From the NCBI GenBank assembly GCA_027021145.1, contig JALUUX010000062.1, positions 1 through 9,182 on the forward strand: a DNA stretch of 9,182 nt, in the 5' to 3' direction. The notes below the pieces were generated by a model. That model saw only the letters and a program-made list of their open reading frames with translations. It was not told the DNA's origin and searched no databases. The position numbers were made by a program, and so were the translations under genes. Shown here piece after piece: positions 1-5,221 of this stretch (positions within the stretch are counted from its first letter, which is position 1; every line of letters starts with the position of its first letter). The stretch comes from Candidatus Shapirobacteria bacterium (GTDB taxonomy: Bacteria > Patescibacteriota > Microgenomatia > UBA12405 > JAHJSD01).

Positions 1-82
1 TGTCAGTAATGACCCCAACTCAGTACTAGGTGGCGACCTCGATGGTTTTATTGAAGCGGAGTTAAAGTTGAAAGAGGACTAA
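1..82 (+). CDS. prfB: Peptide chain release factor 2, C-terminal end only (partial)
   Basis: Reading from base 2, an open frame runs to a TAA at 80-82 and encodes about 26 residues, including the stretch VLGGDLDGFIEAELK. This resembles the RF2 C-terminus, where the family has a pattern like VLDGSLDQFIEASLK just before the end. RF2 acts in the cytoplasm to terminate translation at UAA and UGA codons. The start and the GGQ domain lie upstream of the window. prfB directly upstream of ftsE-ftsX is a common arrangement in Gram-positive bacteria, which supports the call. Its presence agrees with UGA acting as a stop in this window. The identification rests on a short match plus context, so it is likely but not certain. 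Confidence 0.72.
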   Translation, partial: VSNDPNSVLGGDLDGFIEAELKLKED

Positions 83-120
83 AAATTGGGTATTGTGTTA
101 GTGAAGGAAAGGAGGAAAAG

Positions 121-573
121 ATGAGTGAAGAATTATTAAAACCCCTTGAATCAAAGCGATTTGATTGGCGCTGGGGAGTAGTTTTTAGCCTCTTGGTCTT
201 GTTGGGAATCGGTTCGGGTTGGGGCTTGGTCCGGTGGCAAAAGAATTTTAAAACTGGCTCTGAGACAGAGGAGTCAGGAGTAAATTTAGAGGCGGGTAGT
301 GAGATTAAAATTAAAGTGGGTCAAACCTATGGCCGAGCTGATGAGGTATTTAAAGATACCGCCGTGGGAGTGCTGGAAAAGAATGGCGTCGAGGGCGAAG
401 GCACCCATCGCCTATTACGAGAAGGCGGTGAGTCCCAAACCGCCTACTTAACTTCTTCGGTTTTGGACTTAGATCTTTTTGTGGGCCATAAAGTTCAGGT
501 TTGGGGAGAAACCTTTGCTGCTCAAAAAGCAGGCTGGTTAATGGATGTGGGTAAGATTAAAGTTCTAGAATAA
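121..573 (+). CDS. Single-pass membrane protein of unknown function, between prfB and ftsE
   Basis: This 150-residue protein has a short charged N-terminus, one hydrophobic segment at about residues 17-37 (WGVVFSLLVLLGIGSGWGLV), an acidic linker, and a compact domain of mixed charge at about 58-150. The basic residues around the helix (R13, R17, R38, K41) do not settle orientation clearly; a small extracytoplasmic domain is my preferred reading. The C-terminal part (LDLDLFVGHKVQVWGE...GWLMDVGKIKVLE) alternates like a small beta barrel, possibly OB-fold-like, but no family is recognised with confidence. A strong ribosome site AAAGGAGG (108-115) lies 5 nt before the ATG and fixes the start. ftsE starts 3 nt after its stop, so the two are almost certainly co-transcribed. 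That suggests a role near the divisome or cell envelope, which is inference only. Confidence 0.85.
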   Translation: MSEELLKPLESKRFDWRWGVVFSLLVLLGIGSGWGLVRWQKNFKTGSETEESGVNLEAGSEIKIKVGQTYGRADEVFKDTAVGVLEKNGVEGEGTHRLLREGGESQTAYLTSSVLDLDLFVGHKVQVWGETFAAQKAGWLMDVGKIKVLE

Positions 574-576
574 AGA

Positions 577-1254
577 ATGATAATTAGATTTGACAAAGTA
601 ACCAAGAGATTTGGTCAGGTAGTTGCCTTAGAAAATGTTTCTTTTGAGATCAAACAAGGGGAATTTGTTTTTATCACTGGCCGATCTGGGGCGGGTAAAA
701 CTACGGTGATTAAACTAATTCTGGCCGAGTTTCAACCCACTGAAGGTGAGGTTTGGGTGGGTGATTATTGTCTTAATCGAGTCAAGAAAAAAGAAGTTTT
801 GGCTCTCAGGCGCCAAATTGGCGTTGTTTTCCAGGACTTCCGTCTTTTAACCAATAGGACCTTAAAGGAGAATATTCTTCTTGCCTTGAGGGTAGCGGGT
901 TATCGCCAGCCCGATTGGCCTGAGAAATTAGCTCAAGTTCTTAAATTAGTAGGATTGGAGGGACGAGAAGAATTCTTTCCAGCTCAACTTTCAGGCGGAG
1001 AACGGCAACGAGCTTGCTTGGCTCGAGCGCTGATTGTAGAGCCGAAAATTCTTTTGGCCGATGAACCGACAGGTAATCTCGATCCAGAAACTAGTTGGCA
1101 ACTGATGGATTTGTTAACGAAGATTAATAAAAAAGGAACGACGGTGGTGATGGCCACTCATAATTTTGATATTGTCAATTCTTTGCGTCAGCGAGTAATT
1201 AAATTAGAAGCAGGACAATTGGTTTTCGACAAAAAACGAGGTAAATATGAGTAA
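577..1254 (+). CDS. ftsE: FtsE, cell-division ABC transporter ATP-binding subunit
   Basis: This cytoplasmic ATPase of the FtsEX complex couples ATP hydrolysis to conformational change in FtsX, which in turn activates a peptidoglycan hydrolase outside the cell. The 225 residues carry a full ABC motif set: Walker A GRSGAGKT at 35-42, Q-loop Gln86 in VVFQDFRLL (the FQDFRLL form is typical of FtsE), signature LSGGE at 138-142, Walker B ILLADE ending at D162/E163, D-loop around NLD 167-169, and H-loop His195. The length is normal for FtsE, so it should be catalytically competent. The ATG has only a weak ribosome site and sits 3 nt after the upstream stop, suggesting translational coupling. The last 8 nt overlap ftsX (ATGAGTAA). 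Confidence 0.97.
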   Translation: MIIRFDKVTKRFGQVVALENVSFEIKQGEFVFITGRSGAGKTTVIKLILAEFQPTEGEVWVGDYCLNRVKKKEVLALRRQIGVVFQDFRLLTNRTLKENILLALRVAGYRQPDWPEKLAQVLKLVGLEGREEFFPAQLSGGERQRACLARALIVEPKILLADEPTGNLDPETSWQLMDLLTKINKKGTTVVMATHNFDIVNSLRQRVIKLEAGQLVFDKKRGKYE

Positions 1255-2137
1255 GAAGCTCAAAGGTGGTTGGTTAGAAACCACCTGGCATCATTTGCGC
1301 CGGTCACCATTTCAAAGCTTGGCGGCTATCCTGGTAATGTGGCTAAATTTTCTGGCAGCAACGACACTCTTGGTGTTAATTTTTGGTCTTTCTAATTTAT
1401 TGAATTATTTTGAGGGTCGGCCTGAAGTGACCGCTTTCTTGAAAGATCAAGCAGATCAGGAGGCGGTTGATCAAATCCGCAATCAATTGAGCCAACTCGA
1501 AGGCATCAAGGAAGTAAGATATATTTCTAAAGAAGAAGCGTTAAAAATTTATCAAGAACAAAATAAAGACAACCCATTATTACTGGAGATGGTAACGGCC
1601 GATATTTTGCCGGCTTCTCTGGAAATTTCAGCCGTGAGCCCGGAATATTTAACCCAAGTGGCTGAATTTCTTCATCAGAAAAGTGATCTAATTGAGGAGG
1701 TGGTTTTTCAGCGAGATGTGGTTGAGCGACTCTCTTTTTGGACTAGGATGATTAAAGCGGGTGGGTTGGCCATTGTTGCTTTCTTTTCCTTCGTGGCTTT
1801 GGTGGTAATTATGGTGATTGTAGGCATGAAAATTGCCATGCATCGGAGCGAAATTGCTATTCTGCGCTTGTTAGGAGCGAGTAACTTTTATATCCAGGCA
1901 CCTTTTTTGCTTGAGGGGATAATTTACGGCCTAATTGGCTCTCTTTTGGGAATAGCGGTAGTAGGGGGGTTAGTTTTCTATTGGCGGCCCCAGATTGAGG
2001 CCTTTTTTGCCCCAGTAGTGGTTCTGCCTCAGAATAATCAACTCTTTTTGATCACTATTTTGGCGGAACTGGCGGTGGGTGCCTTTTTAGGTTTGCTAGC
2101 CGCTTGGGCTGCCAGCTATCGCTACCTGAGAAGATGA
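1247..2137 (+). CDS. ftsX: FtsX, cell-division ABC transporter permease subunit
   Basis: This is the membrane partner of FtsE. The 296 residues show the standard FtsX layout: a short cytoplasmic N-terminus, TM1 at about 25-52, an extracellular domain at about 55-165, then TM2 (about 172-198), TM3 (about 218-246) and TM4 (about 266-290). The extracellular part keeps family features: VTAFLKD, the EVRYISKEEALKIY segment, and NPLLLEM...LPASLEI. The cytoplasmic loop after TM2 has the conserved EIAILRLLGAS. In relatives the extracellular domain binds the coiled coil of PcsB, CwlO, RipC or EnvC-type hydrolases, and such a protein is encoded by the next gene. GAGGT at 1238-1242 lies 4 nt before the ATG, inside ftsE. 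The stop overlaps the next start as ATGA (2134-2137). Confidence 0.96.
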   Translation: MSKKLKGGWLETTWHHLRRSPFQSLAAILVMWLNFLAATTLLVLIFGLSNLLNYFEGRPEVTAFLKDQADQEAVDQIRNQLSQLEGIKEVRYISKEEALKIYQEQNKDNPLLLEMVTADILPASLEISAVSPEYLTQVAEFLHQKSDLIEEVVFQRDVVERLSFWTRMIKAGGLAIVAFFSFVALVVIMVIVGMKIAMHRSEIAILRLLGASNFYIQAPFLLEGIIYGLIGSLLGIAVVGGLVFYWRPQIEAFFAPVVVLPQNNQLFLITILAELAVGAFLGLLAAWAASYRYLRR

Positions 2138-3348
2138 AATCAAAACCTTTCTTTTGGGTGGGAATTATTATTAGTCTATTAATTTTGGGGTTGGTTTTTG
2201 CTGCTATCGCGCGCGCCGATTGTCGTTTACCTGAGAATTTAGACCAGTTGTCAGCCGAAGAAAAATTCAACCGCCTAAAAGAGATAACAGAAAGTTGCCG
2301 CCAAGAAATTACCCAGCTTCAGGAACAAAAAAAGACGCTAAAAGAGCAAATTCGCTACATGGATTCCCAAATTCAGTTAACTAATCTAAAAATTAAACAA
2401 ACGGCTAGCCAGATTGAGATTCTTGAGGCTCAAATTAGAGAACTCTCGCAGAGAATTAATATTTTAGATCAATCATTAAATGAGGCCTCTGTTTTATTTA
2501 TTAATCGGGTTATTGCCACTTATAAAGCAGGTAAAATTTCTCTTCTTGATTTGTTTTTTTCGGCTAAAAACTTTGCTGATTTCTTTCGTCGCTCTCGTTA
2601 TTTTCGAGCGGTTCAGATTAATGATCGGCGCCTATTGTTAACAATGGAGGAGATTCGACTCAATTATGATGCTCAAAAGGAGAAGAAGGAGGCAAAGCAA
2701 CACGAACTGGAATCTTTGCGTCAACAATTGGCTCAGCAAAAGAGAGAGTTGGCCCAACAAAAGAAAGATAAGGAGTATTTATTGAGAGTTACCCAAAGCA
2801 ATGAGAAAAAATACCAAGAGTTAATTGTTCGGGCCCAAGCCGAACTAGAGGCGATTCAGGCTATTTTTGCCGGCAAAGGGACTGAGAAAAAGATTGGAAC
2901 GGTTAAGGCAGGAGATCGGATTGCCACTATTATCCAGGGACGCTCTGCTTGTTCTAATGGGAGTCATCTTCACTTTGAAGTTCGTGAAGGTAATATTCCT
3001 AAGAACCCAGCTAATTATTTAACTCAGGCTAATGTTATTTGGGATAATGACCCTGATGGTCCTTTTTCCTTTGGGGGGTCATGGCGCTGGCCTTTAGATC
3101 AACCGATTAGAATCACCCAAGGGTATGGTTATACTTTCTATGCTCGAGTGATGCGCTACTACGGCGGCAATCCTCACACCGGCATTGATATGGTGAGTAA
3201 TAATCGAGCTGTTTATGCGGTCCAAGAGGGAACGCTTTATAATGGCAGCATTAGATGCGGCAAGGGTTATCTCCGTTATGTTCGGGTAAAGCATAAAGAT
3301 AGTAATCTTTCTACCTATTATCTTCATGTTAATTACGAGAAGCTTTAA
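2134..3348 (+). CDS. Secreted coiled-coil peptidoglycan hydrolase with permuted M23 (LytM-like) domain, FtsEX partner
   Basis: Probable cell-wall endopeptidase activated by FtsEX during division. I take the ATG at 2134, which overlaps the ftsX stop (ATGA), rather than the in-frame ATG at 2104, because the protein then begins with a clean signal peptide (MKSK, hydrophobic 6-25, cleavage after ARA at 26-28). The resulting length is 404 residues. A Gln/Lys/Glu-rich coiled coil spans about 45-110 and again 185-245, with a PcsB/EnvC-like segment between them (LLDLFFSAKNFADFF). The M23 motifs follow in unusual order: first a SNGSHLHFE segment with H278 and H280 (normally the C-terminal part of M23), then WRWPL...ITQGYG leading to HTGID with H348 and D352, then YYLH with H398, six residues before the end. 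All expected zinc and catalytic residues are present, so activity is plausible. The domain looks circularly permuted rather than truncated. The 3' end overlaps the convergent gene by 20 bp. Confidence 0.9.
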   Translation: MKSKPFFWVGIIISLLILGLVFAAIARADCRLPENLDQLSAEEKFNRLKEITESCRQEITQLQEQKKTLKEQIRYMDSQIQLTNLKIKQTASQIEILEAQIRELSQRINILDQSLNEASVLFINRVIATYKAGKISLLDLFFSAKNFADFFRRSRYFRAVQINDRRLLLTMEEIRLNYDAQKEKKEAKQHELESLRQQLAQQKRELAQQKKDKEYLLRVTQSNEKKYQELIVRAQAELEAIQAIFAGKGTEKKIGTVKAGDRIATIIQGRSACSNGSHLHFEVREGNIPKNPANYLTQANVIWDNDPDGPFSFGGSWRWPLDQPIRITQGYGYTFYARVMRYYGGNPHTGIDMVSNNRAVYAVQEGTLYNGSIRCGKGYLRYVRVKHKDSNLSTYYLHVNYEKL

Positions 3349-4507
3349 ATTTCTTATCAAGATAGGGAAAAAGTATTGGACCTAAGGTAAATGTTAAACC
3401 GAAGATTATCAGTGATGGGGCCACAAGGGAGAGCGATTCTTCCGCCGATTCAGAGGCAAGTTTGATGGGAGAAGGGCTGGCAGGGGATTGGATTTGGTGG
3501 CCGAGCACTAAACCCCGACTAGTAGCTTCTGGACTGACTTCTAGATTGGGTTGGGAGGGAGTGGGTGTTGGAGAGGGAGAACTGGTAGCGGTGGGGTTAA
3601 CTTTAGTCAAGCGCACCGTCAGAGTTTGGTTTTCACCGGGGGTGATCTCAATTTCTCGCTGCCAATCTTGATAGCCAGCTTTGGTTAATTTCAAGGTGTG
3701 GCGACCGAAATCACAGTTGCCGTAGCGACCGCGGCTTGTTTGGCATTGACATCGGGAGCAAAAGATTAGTTCTTCAGGGGCATAGCAATGAAGATAGATA
3801 TCATCGAGGTAAACCTTGACATTAGCTAGATTATTGCCTGATTCGTCTTGGGGTTGGCCGATAATTAACCGAGCAAAAGGAGTGGGGGTGGCCGAAGGCG
3901 GGGGAGGGGAGGTTGGTGTTGCAGTAGAAGCTGATGTGGGCGAAGGTAAGGGACTGGGGCTGGGTTGAGGGCTAGGAGTAGAGGTTGGAGAGGGTCGGGT
4001 TGTTGGGGTTAAAGTAGGAGTTAGGGTCGGACAAGGATCCTCCTTACTTGGTGAGGCTAAAACCCAACCATTTTCTGTTTTTTGCCAGGACTTCCCTTTA
4101 TTAGAAGTAGAATTGTATTCTGTACGGTCTACTAGTTCTTCTTTGGAGTTAATTAAGTTAACTTCATCTTTGTCATTATTAAGAAAACCTTGACCTAATT
4201 CTATTGAGCATGTCTGGTTGGCATCCAACTTTAGAGAAATAGATTGAGCCGGTTTGCCGATCTTTCCTTGACAGATTTCTACTGCCCCTTGACCGCTGTC
4301 GAGACAGTCGTCAATTTTCCAACCGGAGAGATCAGCCGATTGAGTAGAGTCGTTATAGATTTCGACCCACTCTGGCCCTTCTGCTGGGTAGGGCATGACC
4401 TCAGTGATTTTTACCAAGGCTTGGACTTGGGGAGTTAGAAACAAGGGGAAAAAGATAAAACTGACTAAGAAGGATTTAAAAATTGTTTTTGATCTTAATC
4501 TAATCAC
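3329..4507 (-). CDS. Membrane-anchored surface protein: lamin-tail domain, Pro/Thr/Ser linkers, PEGA/CarboxypepD_reg-like domain
   Basis: This secreted, C-terminally anchored surface protein has no assigned function. With the GTG at 4507 as start it has 392 residues and begins with a signal peptide (basic 3-11, hydrophobic 13-24, cleavage after VQA at 28-30). The longer open frame to ATG 4690 would add 61 residues with no signal-like start and would run into vanZ, so I reject that start. A lamin-tail-type domain (about 31-150) shows VKITEVMPYP, EWVEIYN and DLSGWKI. A Pro/Thr/Ser linker (about 160-210) follows, then a beta domain (about 211-301) resembling PEGA or carboxypeptidase-regulatory folds, with a Cys cluster (CSRCQC) and HTLKLTKAGYQDW. 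A second linker leads to one TM helix (about 360-383) and a basic tail (DKKFKASRN). The cysteines may form disulfides. There is no Shine-Dalgarno before the GTG. Confidence 0.85.
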   Translation of the reverse strand: MIRLRSKTIFKSFLVSFIFFPLFLTPQVQALVKITEVMPYPAEGPEWVEIYNDSTQSADLSGWKIDDCLDSGQGAVEICQGKIGKPAQSISLKLDANQTCSIELGQGFLNNDKDEVNLINSKEELVDRTEYNSTSNKGKSWQKTENGWVLASPSKEDPCPTLTPTLTPTTRPSPTSTPSPQPSPSPLPSPTSASTATPTSPPPPSATPTPFARLIIGQPQDESGNNLANVKVYLDDIYLHCYAPEELIFCSRCQCQTSRGRYGNCDFGRHTLKLTKAGYQDWQREIEITPGENQTLTVRLTKVNPTATSSPSPTPTPSQPNLEVSPEATSRGLVLGHQIQSPASPSPIKLASESAEESLSLVAPSLIIFGLTFTLGPILFPYLDKKFKASRN

Positions 4508-4513
4508 AATTAA

Positions 4514-4543
4514 ATAATAATTGAGCTCAATTTTATTTTTCAA
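4514..4543 (-). promoter_or_regulatory. Candidate sigma70-type promoter of the minus-strand lamin-tail gene
   Basis: On the minus strand, TTGAAA (forward 4538-4543) and TATTAT (forward 4514-4519) are separated by 18 nt; each matches the consensus at 5 of 6 bases. Six bases separate the -10 box from the GTG at 4507, so transcription would begin at or next to the start codon. This implies a leaderless message, consistent with the lack of a ribosome site. Confidence 0.55.
4519..4532. promoter_or_regulatory. 14-bp perfect palindrome within promoter spacer (operator candidate)
   Basis: AATTGAGCTCAATT is a perfect palindrome lying between the -35 and -10 boxes of the minus-strand promoter. A protein bound here would block polymerase. 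It is AT-rich at its ends, so chance cannot be excluded. Confidence 0.35.
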
Positions 4544-4551
4544 GTTGCCTC

Positions 4552-4589
4552 TTACCAAAATTCGTGCCGATCGGCAGCAAATTTGGTCA
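4552..4589. promoter_or_regulatory. 38-bp dyad between divergent promoters (operator candidate)
   Basis: The two 19-bp halves match in inverted orientation at 15 of 19 positions around the centre 4570/4571. The core is a perfect 12-bp palindrome, TGCCGATCGGCA (4565-4576), flanked by arms TTACCAAA (4552-4559) and TTTGGTCA (4582-4589). The dyad ends 8 nt from the minus-strand -35 box and 9 nt from the plus-strand -35 box. This is a classic position for a regulator controlling both genes. A third half-site-like TGACCAAA (4600-4607) overlaps the vanZ -35 box. Confidence 0.5.
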
Positions 4590-4598
4590 TGGTGATTT

Positions 4599-4625
4599 TT
4601 GACCAAAGAAGAAAGATGGTAAAAT
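4599..4625 (+). promoter_or_regulatory. Candidate extended -10 promoter of the VanZ-family gene
   Basis: TTGACC (4599-4604) and TAAAAT (4620-4625) are spaced by 15 nt, which is short, but TG at 4617-4618 gives an extended -10 (TGGTAAAAT) that can compensate. Seven bases separate the -10 box from the GTG at 4633, again predicting a transcript starting at or one base before the start codon. Confidence 0.5.
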
Positions 4626-4632
4626 CTCAATT

Positions 4633-5049
4633 GTGAAAAAAAAGATAAGACAACTCGTTCGTTACCTACCTGCTTTAATTTGGATGGCACTTATTTTTTA
4701 TGGTTCTTCCCAACAGCGCATTAAAGTGGCTGATCAATTCTGGCTCAATTTTCTCTTTTTTAAGACCCTTCATGTTCTGGAATACGGCATCTTATTTTTG
4801 CTTTGGTGTTTAGCCTTGGGGGATAACAAATCCTATAGTACTAAGTTGGCTGCTGCTCTAACCATTTTCTATGGGATCACGGATGAGCTTCATCAAACTT
4901 TGGTACCTACTCGCGAGGGGCGATTGAGAGATGTTCTAATTGATGCTTTAGGGGTTTTGATTTTTTGGCGATTTGTTCTTAATAAATTTTTATTGAGCTC
5001 GAAGAAATTATTATTACTCTTCAAAGCTGGCGGAGCCAAGAAGGAGTAG
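4633..5049 (+). CDS. VanZ-family integral membrane protein
   Basis: This 138-residue protein has about four membrane segments and the VanZ-like signature residues: H47 and E50-Y51 (TLHVLEYG), D84-E85 and H87-Q88 (ITDELHQTLVP), R94, then D100, D104 and G107 (RDVLIDALGV). The VanZ family is a broad group of small membrane proteins; the founding member affects teicoplanin resistance, but most members have no known role. This copy stands alone without van genes, so resistance should not be assumed. Its conserved polar residues suggest an intramembrane enzymatic or envelope-lipid role, which is speculative. The GTG start is chosen because it is followed directly by a basic N-terminus and TM1 and is preceded by a promoter-like sequence; no Shine-Dalgarno is visible. 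The C-terminus is Lys-rich (KAGGAKKE). Confidence 0.9.
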   Translation: MKKKIRQLVRYLPALIWMALIFYGSSQQRIKVADQFWLNFLFFKTLHVLEYGILFLLWCLALGDNKSYSTKLAAALTIFYGITDELHQTLVPTREGRLRDVLIDALGVLIFWRFVLNKFLLSSKKLLLLFKAGGAKKE

Positions 5050-5054
5050 TCTTT

Positions 5055-5090
5055 AGAGGTTTCTTAGATCTTGACAATGAAGCCTCTTTT
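5055..5090 (+). terminator. Hairpin just after vanZ, possible weak terminator
   Basis: AGAGGTTTC (5055-5063) can pair with GAAGCCTCT (5079-5087) over 9 bp with one G-U pair, followed by TTT. It begins 5 nt after the vanZ stop. The 15-nt loop is long and the U run is short, so termination would be weak. The loop also contains the -35 box of the next promoter, so the two elements overlap. Confidence 0.4.
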
Positions 5091-5099
5091 GGTTACTAT
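5071..5099 (+). promoter_or_regulatory. Strong sigma70-type promoter upstream of the TasA-like/SipW operon
   Basis: TTGACA (5071-5076, 6 of 6 to consensus) and TACTAT (5094-5099, 5 of 6) are separated by exactly 17 nt. The start site would be near 5106, giving a leader of about 115 nt before the ATG at 5222. An intrinsic terminator lies inside that leader. Confidence 0.7.
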
Positions 5100-5105
5100 G
5101 GCGAT

Positions 5106-5177
5106 TAGAAGTCATGATTTATGATAGTGATTTATCTCCTATTAATTCAACCCCCTGTTTTAGCGGGGGTTTTGTTT
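5106..5177 (+). ncRNA. Possible short leader RNA ending in terminator (attenuator or small RNA)
   Basis: From the predicted start near 5106 to the terminator U tract at 5177, a transcript of about 70 nt would form without a convincing ORF. It contains the direct repeat TGATTTAT (5115-5122 and 5128-5135) and ATCTCCT (5134-5140), which could pair with the AGGAGGT of the downstream ribosome site. It could be an attenuated leader of the downstream operon or a free small RNA. No known riboswitch class is recognised. Confidence 0.3.
5149..5177 (+). terminator. Intrinsic terminator between promoter and TasA-like gene
   Basis: AACCCCC (5149-5155) pairs with GGGGGTT (5165-5171) over a 9-nt loop and is followed by a T-rich run (TTTTGTTT, 5170-5177). 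This is a typical rho-independent terminator. It may end vanZ transcription, but because the strong promoter at 5071-5099 lies upstream of it, it would also cut transcripts headed for the TasA-like gene. No other clear promoter is visible between 5178 and 5221. Confidence 0.7.
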
Positions 5178-5204
5178 GGGTTAAAGATTTAAGTTTTAAT
5201 TAAG

Positions 5205-5215
5205 AAAGGAGGTGA
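5205..5215 (+). promoter_or_regulatory. Full-length Shine-Dalgarno of the TasA-like gene
   Basis: AAAGGAGGTGA is close to perfectly complementary to the 16S rRNA 3' end and lies 6 nt before the ATG at 5222. It is the strongest ribosome site in the window and predicts high expression of the secreted structural protein. Confidence 0.85.
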
Positions 5216-5221
5216 GAAAAA

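Noticed and set aside
2104..2133. Earlier in-frame ATG for the hydrolase, adding ten residues
   Set aside because: The ATG at 2134 overlaps the ftsX stop as ATGA and gives a normal signal peptide; the longer form puts MGCQLSLPEK in front of it and lies deeper inside ftsX.
2872..3348. Hydrolase as a truncated or frameshifted M23 pseudogene
   Set aside because: The segment missing at the C-terminus is present upstream in the same frame, all key residues are kept, and nothing resembling the missing end lies downstream of 3348 on the plus strand.
3462..3671. Plus-strand ORFs opposite the lamin-tail gene (also 4244-4438)
   Set aside because: They are mirror frames of the Pro/Thr linker and lamin-tail coding sequence with no ribosome sites or domain features.
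4508..4690. N-terminal extension of the minus-strand lamin-tail protein to the ATG at 4690
   Set aside because: It would overlap the start of vanZ, cross both promoters and the dyad, and bury the signal peptide; the GTG at 4507 explains the data better.
4633..5049. Glycopeptide resistance function for the VanZ-family protein
   Set aside because: No vanH, vanA, vanX or regulator genes are nearby, and the VanZ family is broad with mostly unknown roles.
5114..5203. A 29-codon ORF (MIYDSD...) spanning the terminator
   Set aside because: It has no ribosome site, reads straight through the terminator hairpin, and its composition gives no sign of selection; probably chance.
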